Below are positions 8,999 through 17,897 of a stretch of DNA of 64,000 nt, piece after piece; the stretch's first letter is position 1; each line of letters opens with the position of its first letter. The notes under the pieces were generated by a model. The model saw nothing but the letters and a program-made list of their open reading frames with translations. It made no database searches and was not told the origin of the DNA. A program made the position numbers and the translations under genes. Source of the stretch: CAVORB01 sp963736235. Its GTDB lineage: Bacteria; Pseudomonadota; Gammaproteobacteria; Chromatiales; Chromatiaceae. The stretch is from the NCBI GenBank assembly GCA_963736235.1, contig CAVTOR010000005.1, positions 124,001 to 188,000 on the forward strand. The letters are read 5' to 3'.

Positions 8999-9913
8999 AT
9001 GACCGCCACTGATACGCCAGTCCGTCTGGTGGTGGCGATCTCCTCGCGGGCTCTGTTCGATCTCAGCGAGTCGCATCGTGTGTTCGAGACCGAGGGCGTG
9101 GAGTCCTATTGCCGCTATCAGCGCGATCACGAGGAGGACTTGCTGGCGCCCGGTGTCGCCTTTCCCTCGGCGAAGAAGCTCCTGGCTTTGAACGAACGTC
9201 TTGGCGAGCGCGGGCGCGTCGAGCTGATTCTGTTATCGCGCAACAGCTCGGATACGGGCCTGCGCGTGTTCAACTCGATCCGTCATTACGGGCTCGACAT
9301 CAGTCGTGCCGCATTCGCTGGCGGCTCTAGCCCCTACCGTTACGTCGCCGCCTTTGGCGCGCACCTGTTCCTTTCCGCCGACCCAAGCGACGTACGAATG
9401 GCGCTAGAGGCGGGCTGCGCCGCCGCGACCATTCTCCCGCTGCAATCCGGTGCGGCCGAGGCCGAGGATCAACAGGAGCTGCGCATCGCCTTCGATGGAG
9501 ATGCCGTCGTGTTCTCCGATGAGGCGGAGCGGATTTACCGCAGTCAGGGGCTCGAGGTTTTCAATGCGCGGGAGGCGGCGGCTGCCAGAGAGCCCCTCGG
9601 CGGTGGGCCATTCAAGGGGTTCCTGGTCGCCATTCATCAGATCCAGAGCTTGTTTCCCGCCGAGGATGCGCCGTTAAGGACAGCGTTGATCACCGCCCGG
9701 GGGGCGCCCTCCCATGAGAGGGTGATCCGTACGCTGCGCGCATGGGGAATCCGCATCGACGAGGCCCTGTTCTTGGGGGGGCTGGACAAGGGCCCATTCC
9801 TGCAGGCGTTCGATGCGGACATCTTCTTCGATGACCAGGAGGTTCACTGCGATTCTGCCCGCGCCCTGGTGGCTACGGGGCATGTACCGCACGGGATCGC
9901 CAACAACGGGTAA
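8999..9913 (+). CDS. 5'-nucleotidase (cytosolic 5'-nucleotidase 1-like family, PF06189 type)
   Basis: Predicted soluble nucleoside-monophosphate phosphatase of 304 residues. The opening matches the family: RLVVAISSRALFDL, then HRVFETEGVESYCRYQ and the PGVAFPSAKKLLALN motif around residues 50-65. FAGGSSPYRYVAAFGAHLFLS and the late FLGGLDKGPFLQAFDADIFFDD are also typical. The family is HAD-like, with DIFFDD near the end carrying metal-binding acids. Bacterial members are mostly uncharacterised, so the exact nucleotide is unknown. The ATG at 8999 gives the usual family N terminus. It follows the membrane coiled-coil gene on the same strand; the next gene is convergent. Confidence 0.85.
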   Translation: MTATDTPVRLVVAISSRALFDLSESHRVFETEGVESYCRYQRDHEEDLLAPGVAFPSAKKLLALNERLGERGRVELILLSRNSSDTGLRVFNSIRHYGLDISRAAFAGGSSPYRYVAAFGAHLFLSADPSDVRMALEAGCAAATILPLQSGAAEAEDQQELRIAFDGDAVVFSDEAERIYRSQGLEVFNAREAAAAREPLGGGPFKGFLVAIHQIQSLFPAEDAPLRTALITARGAPSHERVIRTLRAWGIRIDEALFLGGLDKGPFLQAFDADIFFDDQEVHCDSARALVATGHVPHGIANNG

Positions 9914-9975
9914 GCGCGTCACCTGACCGCAAGGGGAGAGGTTTGGCTGTGGGGCCGCCCAGCACATCGGTTCCG

Positions 9976-12075
9976 CTACCTGCGCGGGTCCTGGGCCTCG
10001 ATAACCGGGCTCGGTTTCTGCAGGAAGTTGCCCTGGACATAGTCGATGATGTCCGTGGTCCAGAGCACCGTCAGGGTGCGCGCGCTCTCCACGCCGGTGA
10101 CCATGCAGCGGATGCCGGCATCGCGGGCAAGCTCCGCCAGCCCAATCAGGCGCTTCTGCTTGACCTCGTCGTCGGCGAGTCCCTTGGCAAGGTCGCGTGA
10201 GAAAATGATGAAATCGGGGTGCAGTTTGGCGAGCAAGACTTCCGGGTTCTGGCCCGCGCCGAACTGATTCAACGCCACACGGCACTTCACCTTTCTTAAT
10301 CCGTCACTCAATCTGGTGAAGGCAGCAGCGTGGCGGCGCGCCTGCTCTTCCGGGATCTGGAACGTCAGCCAGTTCCCCCGCACCTGGAACTCTTGCAGAC
10401 AATCGCAGATCCAGATCAGGAGCCTGTCTTCCAGCAGCGTTTCTTCAGCGATGTTAATAAAGAAGTTGAGCTTGATGCCCTGGGAACGCTTGGCGGCAAG
10501 CTCTGCGATGGCGTGCCGGATGACCCAGTGGTCGACGGCGATCATCTTCCCGGATCCTATCGCGGCGCTGAGGAACTCCTTGGCCTCCAGTATCTTGCCG
10601 TCGCTGTCGCGCAGGCATAGGAGCACGCTGTAGTTTTCCTGACTGTCGCCCTTCAGGCTCACGATTGGCTGGAATAACAGCTGAAAGCCTTCCCCCTCAA
10701 GCGCTTGATCGATTAGCGAGGCCAGGCGTCGTCCCTCTTCGTCCAGTCCCGGGTCGGGGGAACTCGTGGTGGGTTCTGACGATTGCGCTTCGGAGGTCCG
10801 CGGCTCGTCCAACTCCAGTGTACCGAAGAGATAGTCGCGGTAGACGTTGTCCAACACGTCGGAAGGAGCGCATGACCCTGGCTTCAGCAGCATGATGCCG
10901 GTGCCGATGACCGGCACGCTTTCGTCGACTGTGCCGGCCTGGATCGGCAGTTGCACTTGTTTGGCGATTCTTGCCGCCAGCTCTTCTGCTTCGTTCTGGG
11001 AGACCGAGTCGATCAACAATACGAAGGCGTCGTCACAAACCCTGGTCGAAAAGGAGCCCTTGGGACTGAGAGCTTTGAGTGACTTGCCGAACGAAGCCGC
11101 GGCCTCCAGGGCCGCTGTCATGCCTTCTTTCTGCAGGATCTGTGAAAACGCGTTGATTCCGAAATAAATGACCGCGAAGCTCTTGCTGGCGGGATGCTCC
11201 TGATCCAGTCGGGTGGACAGCTCCTCGATCAGGGCCGCACGGTTGGGCAGGCCGGTATCCTCATCAACAAGGCCGCGGACATCGGAGACCGCCTGGCGCA
11301 GCACGCCTTGGACCGATACCTGCAGGCATGGCTCCCCATCCAGCTTAGAGCGCGAGAGGTTCAAGCGTGCCGGGAACGAGTTGTCGTCCGCGCGCACGCA
11401 CTCGATGTCCATGGTCCGGGTCTCGTTCTCGAACAAATGCTCGAGCTGACGCAGGATGCTCCGTGCCTCGCCTTGATCACCCGGGGCGATGAGGTCGAGC
11501 AGCGGATAGCCCTCCAGATCCTCGATGGCTGCGAACCCGAACAGCTCCTGATAGGCCGGGTTGACCTGTATGTGCATGCCGTCCTGGATGAAGGCGACGG
11601 CGTCCCCGGAGGAGTCCATCACGTCTTTCGCCCGTTGCTCGCAATCCCTTAACCGCTCGCGCAGGCGCTGCGCCGTGCGCCGGTGGCCGAGGTCCGAGAG
11701 CTCACGGGACACGATGAGCTGAAGGTGCTCCGTGTCCCCGAGCTCGGTCAGGTCCCTGGCGCCGGCGCGCATCGCCATGATCAGGGACGTCGAATCGGTC
11801 TCCTTGCCGGCGACGACGATCAGGGGCAGGTCGATATCGAGCTCGCTGTAGCTTCGCATGCAGGCGGCGAGGTCGATACTGGGGTCATACTCGCAGCACA
11901 AGATGAGGTCGAGGGCTTGTCCACGGGTCAATTCGGTCAGCTGCGCCGGATCCTTGGTGAAGGTGCCGTGCACGGCGAGGCCGCCGTTGCGCAGTGAGGT
12001 GATGATGCCTTCCGCGTCCTCTTCCCGCGAAGTGAGAACAAGGATATTCATCGCATGAGACAAGGAGTCCATCAT
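9976..12075 (-). CDS. FimX-like c-di-GMP signalling protein with degenerate REC, GGDEF and EAL domains
   Basis: Cytoplasmic 699-residue protein with the order receiver-like domain (about 9-125), PAS (about 145-260), GGDEF (about 285-430), EAL (about 455-695). All three signalling domains have lost key residues. The receiver has Cys/Glu where the phospho-accepting Asp should be (DLILCCEYDP). The GGDEF signature reads CDDAF (RVCDDAFVLLI). The EAL signature reads SVL (NYSVLLCLRD), although LLFQPIVSLKGD is retained. FimX of Pseudomonas and Xanthomonas has this architecture, is catalytically poor, binds c-di-GMP through its EAL domain and controls type IV pili. The match to FimX is strong in layout, but no pilus genes are in the window. 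A start at 12051 is also possible. The gene is convergent with the 5'-nucleotidase and about 140 bp from epmB. Confidence 0.85.
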   Translation of the reverse strand: MMDSLSHAMNILVLTSREEDAEGIITSLRNGGLAVHGTFTKDPAQLTELTRGQALDLILCCEYDPSIDLAACMRSYSELDIDLPLIVVAGKETDSTSLIMAMRAGARDLTELGDTEHLQLIVSRELSDLGHRRTAQRLRERLRDCEQRAKDVMDSSGDAVAFIQDGMHIQVNPAYQELFGFAAIEDLEGYPLLDLIAPGDQGEARSILRQLEHLFENETRTMDIECVRADDNSFPARLNLSRSKLDGEPCLQVSVQGVLRQAVSDVRGLVDEDTGLPNRAALIEELSTRLDQEHPASKSFAVIYFGINAFSQILQKEGMTAALEAAASFGKSLKALSPKGSFSTRVCDDAFVLLIDSVSQNEAEELAARIAKQVQLPIQAGTVDESVPVIGTGIMLLKPGSCAPSDVLDNVYRDYLFGTLELDEPRTSEAQSSEPTTSSPDPGLDEEGRRLASLIDQALEGEGFQLLFQPIVSLKGDSQENYSVLLCLRDSDGKILEAKEFLSAAIGSGKMIAVDHWVIRHAIAELAAKRSQGIKLNFFINIAEETLLEDRLLIWICDCLQEFQVRGNWLTFQIPEEQARRHAAAFTRLSDGLRKVKCRVALNQFGAGQNPEVLLAKLHPDFIIFSRDLAKGLADDEVKQKRLIGLAELARDAGIRCMVTGVESARTLTVLWTTDIIDYVQGNFLQKPSPVIEAQDPRR

Positions 12076-12215
12076 TCTTAACGAGCGTGCTTGTTGATCT
12101 TGGCTGACGGAGGGGTGCGCTCTCGCTCGCCGCTCCCGTCAGACGGCGTCACTACCGAGCGGTAAGTGGCAGCGATTATGGATGGTTCGTGAAGCGTACA
12201 CCATAACCGATTTCG

Positions 12216-13244
12216 TCAGGTGACGGGCGTCTTGTATGGCCGGCCGGGCTCTTCGCGCACCAAGCGCGGCACCAGATAACCGGGCAGCCGGCGGCGCAAT
12301 TCCGACATCAGATCGACCGCGACAGCGGTGCCCACGAAGAAGTGGGTAGCCCCGGCGACGCGATCGAGCATGTGCAGGTAGTAGGGCAGAACACCGGCGG
12401 CGAACAGGTCCTCGCTGAGCTCTGCAAGCACGGCGACGCGATCATTCACCCCTGCGAGGAGCACGCTCTGGTTGAGCAGGATTAGGCCGGACCGTCGCAA
12501 CCGTTCCAATGCCGCCCCGACGTCCGTGGTCAGCTCTCGTGGATGGTTGGCGTGCACCACCAGGACGGATCCCAAGCGGCTGGCCGTGAGCGCTTCGCAG
12601 AGTCCGGGCGTAACGCGGGAAGGCAGCACGATCGGCAGCCTAGTGTGAACGCGCAGCCGCTTGAGGTGCGGGATCGCGTCGAGCTTGGCGATCAGGTCGG
12701 CGAGCAGGCGGTCGTCGAGCATCAGCGGATCGCCCCCGCTCAAGATCACCTCGCCGATGTCGGGCGACGAGGCGAGTTGCGCGATTGCGCCGGTGGTTCT
12801 GTCGTGCAGGCCGCCGTGCTCCGCGTAGGGGTAGTGGCGTCGAAAGCAGTAACGGCAATGCACCGCGCAGGCGCCGGTGGCGATCAGCAGCGCCCTTCCC
12901 CAGTACTTCTGCAGCAGGCCGGGCGCCCTTTGGGCGGCGGCGTCACCGACCGGATCGCGCAGAAAGCCCGGCTGCACCTGCAGCTCTTGCCTCAGGGGAA
13001 GGACTTGGCGCAGCAGCGGATCATCCGGGTTGCCATGCTCCATGAGGGCGGCGAAACCACGCGGGACAAGAAGCCGAAAGCTCTGGCACGCTTCCCGCGC
13101 CGCAGGCAGCAGGTGGCGGGGCAGCCCCAACATGTCGAGGAGGGGCTCTGGTCGGGTGATGGCCGCGGCGAGGTCCCGCTTCCAGAGCGGAATCTGACAG
13201 GGGGAATCGCTTCGCGCTAAAATTGCAGGTTTTATCGGCCCCAT
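12216..13244 (-). CDS. epmB: EF-P beta-lysylation protein EpmB (lysine 2,3-aminomutase-like radical SAM enzyme)
   Basis: Converts (S)-alpha-lysine to (R)-beta-lysine, the group that EpmA attaches to elongation factor P. The 342-residue length is normal. The radical-SAM cluster motif CAVHCRYC is complete (C126, C130, C133), followed by FRRHYPY. The SAM-binding EVILSGGDPLMLDD comes near residue 170, and the family ending GRPYKTPVT is present. The gene is divergent from efp, with only 16 bp between the two start codons. This arrangement (epmB next to efp) is conserved in gammaproteobacteria and supports the assignment over catabolic lysine aminomutase, which is longer. Confidence 0.95.
   Translation of the reverse strand: MGPIKPAILARSDSPCQIPLWKRDLAAAITRPEPLLDMLGLPRHLLPAAREACQSFRLLVPRGFAALMEHGNPDDPLLRQVLPLRQELQVQPGFLRDPVGDAAAQRAPGLLQKYWGRALLIATGACAVHCRYCFRRHYPYAEHGGLHDRTTGAIAQLASSPDIGEVILSGGDPLMLDDRLLADLIAKLDAIPHLKRLRVHTRLPIVLPSRVTPGLCEALTASRLGSVLVVHANHPRELTTDVGAALERLRRSGLILLNQSVLLAGVNDRVAVLAELSEDLFAAGVLPYYLHMLDRVAGATHFFVGTAVAVDLMSELRRRLPGYLVPRLVREEPGRPYKTPVT
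13194..13223 (+). promoter_or_regulatory. Probable efp-epmA promoter
   Basis: CTGACA at 13194-13199 and TAAAAT at 13218-13223 are 18 nt apart and both close to the sigma70 consensus. The predicted start of transcription near 13230 leaves a leader of about 30 nt before the efp ATG. The promoter lies inside the first codons of epmB on the other strand, so the two promoters must overlap. No alternative with better spacing was seen. Confidence 0.5.
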
Positions 13245-13260
13245 CTGACAGAGAAACTAC

Positions 13261-13833
13261 ATGGCAAGCTACAGCACCAACGAATTCCGGGGTGGCCTCA
13301 AGATCATGCTCGATGGCGATCCATACGTCATCGTCGAGAACGAGTTCGTCAAGCCGGGCAAGGGTCAGGCCTTCAACCGGGTCAGGGTCCGCAACCTCAA
13401 GACCGCGCGCGTAGTGGAGAAGACCTTCAAATCCGGCGAGTCCGTGGAGGCCGCTGACGTGCATGATACGCAGATGCAGTATCTGTACAACGACGGTGAG
13501 CTCTGGTACTTCATGGACCCGGAGTCCTTCGAGCAACTGAGCGCCGATGCCGCCGCCGTCGGCGAAGCCGCGAAGTGGATCAAGGAGCAGGACATGTGCG
13601 CCGTAACCCTCTGGAACGGCGCGCCGCTGAGCATCGAGCCCCCCAATTTCGTCGTGCTCGAGATCACCGAGACCGATCCCGGCGTCCGCGGCGACACGTC
13701 GGGGGGCGGCGGCAAGCCAGCTACCCTGGAGACGGGTGCGGTGGTGCGCGTCCCCCTGTTCGTGCAGACTGGCGAGTTGATCAAGGTCGACACCCGTTCC
13801 GGGGCGTACGTCTCCCGCGCCCGGGAGGAGTGA
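13261..13833 (+). CDS. efp: Elongation factor P
   Basis: Translation factor that relieves ribosome stalling at polyproline stretches. Its 190 residues cover the full KOW-like N domain and two OB domains. The modification loop ENEFVKPGKGQAF contains K34, the lysine that EpmA/EpmB beta-lysylate in enterobacteria, and the flanking residues match the lysylated EF-P subtype rather than the arginine-type (rhamnosylated) one. The C terminus (TRSGAYVSRAREE) is typical. The next gene, epmA, starts inside the last codons, so the two are translationally coupled. The presence of both modifying enzymes side by side makes the modification route clear. Confidence 0.97.
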   Translation: MASYSTNEFRGGLKIMLDGDPYVIVENEFVKPGKGQAFNRVRVRNLKTARVVEKTFKSGESVEAADVHDTQMQYLYNDGELWYFMDPESFEQLSADAAAVGEAAKWIKEQDMCAVTLWNGAPLSIEPPNFVVLEITETDPGVRGDTSGGGGKPATLETGAVVRVPLFVQTGELIKVDTRSGAYVSRAREE

Positions 13834-14804
13834 GCGCCGACGTCTGGCGGCCCGCTGCGTCCGCGGCCGCACTGCGCGCCCGAGCCCGCCTGCTAGCGCG
13901 CATCCGGGCCTACTTCGACGCCGCCGGTGTGATGGAGGTCGAGACGCCGATCGCCTCCCGCGCGGCGGCCACCGATCCCGCCATCGCCAGCCTGCGAACG
14001 GCTTGCCCCGGCCTCGGTCCGGCGGTCGAGCCGCTGTGGCTCCACACCTCCCCCGAGTTCGCGATGAAGCGGCTGCTGGCGGCCGGGTCCGGTCCCATCT
14101 ATCAGATGTGCAAGGTCTTTCGCGACGGTGAGCGGGGACGGCGACACCACCCCGAGTTCACGCTGCTGGAGTGGTACCGCCCCGGCTGGGACCATCATCG
14201 ACTCATGGACGAGGTCGCGGATCTGGCGCGGCACGCGCTTGAGCGACTGGACCTGCCGGTAGAGAAGACGCCCTATCGCCAGCTGTTTCTGGACAAGCTC
14301 GGGTTGGACCCGCTGCGCGCCGCCACAGGGGAGCTGCGTCTGGCGGCGGAGCGGGGGATCGCGGGGGCGGACGCCCTCGACCTTGATCGGGATGGCTGGC
14401 TGGACCTGCTGCTCAGCCACCTCGTCGAGCCCGGGCTCGGTCGTGGCCGTCTCAGCTTCGTTTACGACTACCCACCAAGCCAGGCCGCGCTCGCGCGGGT
14501 TAGAGGCGGTGAGGAGCCGGTGGCGGAGCGCTTCGAGCTCTACCTGGAGGGTATGGAACTGGCGAACGGCTTCAACGAGCTCACGAATGCCGGCGAGCAG
14601 CGGCGCCGCTTCCAGGCCGATCTCGCGCGGCGGGCGGCCGATGGCATGGAGCAGCCGCCCCTGGACGAGGCATTTCTCGCCGCCCTGGAGGCGGGCTTGC
14701 CGGACTGCGCGGGTGTAGCCTTGGGGTTGGACCGCTTGCTCATGGTGGCCACCGGGAGCCGGCATATCGACGAGGTCCTGGCGTTCCCGTTGGAGCGGGC
14801 TTGA
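13830..14804 (+). CDS. epmA: EF-P--(R)-beta-lysine ligase EpmA (GenX/PoxA)
   Basis: Truncated lysyl-tRNA synthetase paralogue that ligates beta-lysine to K34 of EF-P. I chose the GTG at 13830, which overlaps the efp stop by four bases, because GGGAGGA lies upstream and because it gives 324 residues, the normal family size (E. coli 325). Class II synthetase motifs are present: motif 1 (FDAAGVMEVETPI), motif 2 (MCKVFRDGERGRRHHPEFTLLEWYR) and motif 3 (GVALGLDRLLMVATG). It lacks the anticodon-binding domain, as expected. An open frame extends upstream through efp but has no family similarity there. Confidence 0.96.
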   Translation: MSADVWRPAASAAALRARARLLARIRAYFDAAGVMEVETPIASRAAATDPAIASLRTACPGLGPAVEPLWLHTSPEFAMKRLLAAGSGPIYQMCKVFRDGERGRRHHPEFTLLEWYRPGWDHHRLMDEVADLARHALERLDLPVEKTPYRQLFLDKLGLDPLRAATGELRLAAERGIAGADALDLDRDGWLDLLLSHLVEPGLGRGRLSFVYDYPPSQAALARVRGGEEPVAERFELYLEGMELANGFNELTNAGEQRRRFQADLARRAADGMEQPPLDEAFLAALEAGLPDCAGVALGLDRLLMVATGSRHIDEVLAFPLERA

Positions 14805-14835
14805 CCGGAGAGCCGGCGGACGGGACACGGCGGCC

Positions 14836-14864
14836 CTGGACGGAAAGGTCTCCGCCCGTATGAT
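14836..14864 (+). promoter_or_regulatory. Possible sucrose-operon promoter
   Basis: TATGAT at 14859-14864 is a good -10 hexamer, 38 bp ahead of the sucrose-phosphate synthase start. The sequence 17 nt upstream (CTGGAC) is a poor -35 box, so an activator or another sigma factor would be needed. Osmotic regulation is plausible from the operon content but is not visible in the sequence. Confidence 0.3.
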
Positions 14865-14901
14865 AGAGTGCTCGGCATCTTTTCGGAGCGATGGTCAGCG
14901 C

Positions 14902-17040
14902 ATGTATCTCCTTCTGGTAAGCGTCCACGGCCTCATTCGCGGTCACGAGCTCGAGCTTGGTCGCGATGCCGATACCGGCGGTCAGACCAAGTACGTGGTC
15001 GATCTCGCGCGGGCGCTTGCGAAACGGGCCGACGTCGACCAGGTCGACCTGGTCACGCGTCGCGTCGTCGATGCACGGGTCAGTGCCGATTATGCGGAAC
15101 CGATCGAGCCGCTGTCGCCCAAGGCCCGCATCGTGCGCATCGACGCCGGTCCTGAAGAGTATCTGCCCAAGGAGTCCTTGTGGGACCATCTGGACAGCTT
15201 CGGGGACAATCTGGTGCACTGGCTCAACGAGCAGGGGCGCATGCCCGACCTGGTGCACAGCCACTACGCGGACGCGGGCTATGTCGGCGTGCGGCTGTCC
15301 GGCCTGCTTGGCATTGCCCAGTTGCACACCGGGCACTCCCTCGGCCGCGACAAGCGCCAGCGGCTCCTCGCCGCGGGCCTGCCCCTGGAGGAAATCGACC
15401 GGCGCTACAATCTGAATCGCCGGGTGGACGCGGAGGAGGAGGTGCTGGCGAACGCGGACCTGGTGATCACCAGCACGCACCAGGAGATCGAGGATCAATA
15501 CGGTCTCTACGACTACTACCGGCCTGATCGCATGGCGGTCATCCCCCCGGGTACGGACCTCGAGCAGTTCCATCCGCCGGAGCCCGGGGCACCTGCAATA
15601 CCCTTCGCCCAGCAGCTGGCACGGTTCCTGAAAGACACCAACAAGCCGCTGATCCTGGCCCTCTCGCGCCCGGACCCGCGCAAGAACATCGGCACCCTGG
15701 TCGATGCCTACGGCCAGTCCCCGCAGCTGCAGGAGATCGCGAATCTCCTGATCATAGCCGGTAGCCGGGACGACATCCGCGAGATGGACGAGGGGGCCCA
15801 ATCGGTGTTGACCGAGATCCTGGTCGCCATCGACGCTTACGACATCTACGGGCGCGTGGCGATGCCGAAGCGCCACGGCTCCGATGAGGTGCCCGGGATC
15901 TATCGCCTGGCCGCCGCATCGGGCGGGGTGTTCATCAATCCCGCGCTCACCGAGCCCTTTGGTCTGACCCTGCTCGAGGCCGCCGCGAGCGGTCTTCCCC
16001 TCGTCGCCACCGAGAACGGCGGCCCGGTGGATATAATTGCCAACTGTCGCAACGGTCTGCTGGTGGATCCCCTGGACACGGAGGCCATCGCCGGGGCACT
16101 GTTGGAGGTGCTCGGGAACCGGGATCGCTGGAAGGAGCTATCCGAAAACGGTCTGCGTGCGGTGCGCGAGCATTACTCGTGGGACGCACACGCGGAGACC
16201 TACTGCGAGAAGGTCAAGCCGCTGCTCCAGCGCCACGAGCGCATCCCCGAGACCCTGTCCGCGCGCCGTCCCCTTCGCTATCGCGACCGCGCCCTGTTCA
16301 CCGACCTCGATCAGAGCATGCTCGGCAATCCCGAGGGGCTGCGCCGGTTCGCGGAGGTGATGCGGGAGAACCGCAAGTGCGTCACCTTCGGCATCGCTAC
16401 CGGACGACGCCTGGATTCGGCCATATCGGTGATTAAGAAGAACGGCCTGCCGTTACCGGACGTGCTGATCAGCAGCCTGGGGACCGAGATCCACTACGGC
16501 CGCAATCTGGTCCTGGACGAGTACTGGGCTGTCCACATCGACCATCTCTGGAAACCCGCCGCGGTTCGCCGCACCCTCGCAGATCTTCCTGGCCTGGTGC
16601 TCCAGCCGCGAAACGAGCAGACCCGCTTCAAGGTGTCCTACCACTACGATCCGAGCGTCGCCCCCGCGATCGAGGAGATCAATACCCTGCTGCGTTCCAA
16701 GGAGGTGACCGCGAACGTCATCCATTCCTTCGGCCAGTTCCTGGACGTAATCCCCGGGCGCGCCAGCAAGGGGCTGGCGCTGCGCTATGTCGCTCAACGA
16801 TGGGAGATGCCTTTGGAGCAAATCCTGGTGGCGGGGGGGTCCGGGGCCGATGAGGACATGATGCGGGGCAACACGCTGGCGGTGGTGGTGGCCAATCGCC
16901 ACCACGAGGAGTTGTCGGGTCTCGAGGAGCAGGACCGCGTCTATTTCGCGGTGCAGGATCATGCCCTGGGTATCCTTGAGGCTATCGAACACTACGATTT
17001 CTTTAGTTCCTGTCGCGCCCCTGTGCCGGAAGACACATGA
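14902..17040 (+). CDS. sps: Sucrose-phosphate synthase with C-terminal phosphatase-like HAD domain
   Basis: Makes sucrose-6-phosphate from UDP-glucose (or ADP-glucose) and fructose-6-phosphate. Residues 1 to about 460 form a GT4 glycosyltransferase: LIRGHELELGRDADTGGQTK at the N terminus, HTGHSLGRDKRQRLL, and the E-x7-E site ALTEPFGLTLLEAA near residue 355. From about residue 470 there is a second, HAD-type domain (FTDLDQSMLGN, GIATGRRLDSA) that resembles sucrose phosphatase; both aspartates of DxD are kept but Thr is Ser. I used the ATG at 14902 (GGAGCG upstream), since the protein then begins at the conserved MYLLLVSVHGL; an ATG at 14860 would add 14 unrelated residues. It is followed by a stand-alone phosphatase with a 4-bp overlap. 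Such cassettes are known in halotolerant methanotrophs. Confidence 0.93.
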   Translation: MYLLLVSVHGLIRGHELELGRDADTGGQTKYVVDLARALAKRADVDQVDLVTRRVVDARVSADYAEPIEPLSPKARIVRIDAGPEEYLPKESLWDHLDSFGDNLVHWLNEQGRMPDLVHSHYADAGYVGVRLSGLLGIAQLHTGHSLGRDKRQRLLAAGLPLEEIDRRYNLNRRVDAEEEVLANADLVITSTHQEIEDQYGLYDYYRPDRMAVIPPGTDLEQFHPPEPGAPAIPFAQQLARFLKDTNKPLILALSRPDPRKNIGTLVDAYGQSPQLQEIANLLIIAGSRDDIREMDEGAQSVLTEILVAIDAYDIYGRVAMPKRHGSDEVPGIYRLAAASGGVFINPALTEPFGLTLLEAAASGLPLVATENGGPVDIIANCRNGLLVDPLDTEAIAGALLEVLGNRDRWKELSENGLRAVREHYSWDAHAETYCEKVKPLLQRHERIPETLSARRPLRYRDRALFTDLDQSMLGNPEGLRRFAEVMRENRKCVTFGIATGRRLDSAISVIKKNGLPLPDVLISSLGTEIHYGRNLVLDEYWAVHIDHLWKPAAVRRTLADLPGLVLQPRNEQTRFKVSYHYDPSVAPAIEEINTLLRSKEVTANVIHSFGQFLDVIPGRASKGLALRYVAQRWEMPLEQILVAGGSGADEDMMRGNTLAVVVANRHHEELSGLEEQDRVYFAVQDHALGILEAIEHYDFFSSCRAPVPEDT

Positions 17041-17897
17041 ACGCATCATTGCTGATCTGCACCGATCTGGATCGGACTTTAGTTCCCAACGGCCCCCAGC
17101 CGGAATCGCCGGGCGCTCGCAGGTATTTCGCGACCCTGGTGGCGCGCGACGAGGTCGCCCTCGCTTACGTCAGCGGGCGTCATCGCGCCCTCGTCCAGCA
17201 GGCCATCGCGGACTATCAGCTGCCGTTGCCCGACTTCGTGATCGGCGACGTGGGTACCAGCCTCTACCGGGTCGATACCCACGCCGAGTGGTCGCCTCGC
17301 CCCGAATGGGACGCACACATCGGCGCCGATTGGGCCGGCGCCTCGGTGGATGATCTCAAGGGCCTACTCACTGGCATTCCCCACCTGCGCCTCCAGGAGT
17401 CGGCCAAGCAGGGGCGTTTCAAGTTGAGCTTCTACGCCGCATCCGATGCGGACCAGAGCGGGCTGGTCGAGGAGGTGAGGGGGCGGATCAGCGGTCAGGG
17501 GATTCGCGCCAGCCTGATCTGGAGCGTCGACGAGGCCGCCGATGTCGGTCTGCTCGACGTGCTGCCGGAGCGGGCGACCAAGTACCACGCCATCGAGTTT
17601 CTCATCGAGCAGGAGGGTTTCGGGCTCGAGCAGGTTGTCTTCTCGGGCGACAGCGGTAATGATCTCGAGCCGCTCACGAGCCCCCTCCCGGCGGTGCTGG
17701 TGGCCAATGCCCATCCCTCCGTGCGCGACGAGGCGCTGCGTGTCGCACGCGAGCGCGGGCTGGCGGACCGTCTTTACTGCGCCGAGGGCGGATTCCTCGG
17801 CATGAACGGGAACTATGCCGCCGGCATCCTGGAGGGGGTGGCACACTATCAGCCCTTCGTGCGGCACTGGCTCGAGGGGGCGGTGGAGGACTCATGA
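17037..17897 (+). CDS. spp: Sucrose-6-phosphate phosphatase (HAD-IIB family)
   Basis: Hydrolyses sucrose-6-phosphate to sucrose and phosphate, making the previous step irreversible. The 286-residue protein has the HAD nucleophile motif CTDLDRTLVPN at residues 7-17, a second motif with SGRH near residue 45 (AYVSGRHRALVQQA), and the metal-binding motif VVFSGDSGNDLEPL near residue 205. It starts within the last codons of sps (ATGA overlap) and its own stop overlaps the fructokinase start, so the three genes are translationally coupled. Length and motif layout match bacterial Spp rather than trehalose phosphatase; the neighbouring genes confirm the substrate. Confidence 0.92.
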   Translation: MNASLLICTDLDRTLVPNGPQPESPGARRYFATLVARDEVALAYVSGRHRALVQQAIADYQLPLPDFVIGDVGTSLYRVDTHAEWSPRPEWDAHIGADWAGASVDDLKGLLTGIPHLRLQESAKQGRFKLSFYAASDADQSGLVEEVRGRISGQGIRASLIWSVDEAADVGLLDVLPERATKYHAIEFLIEQEGFGLEQVVFSGDSGNDLEPLTSPLPAVLVANAHPSVRDEALRVARERGLADRLYCAEGGFLGMNGNYAAGILEGVAHYQPFVRHWLEGAVEDS

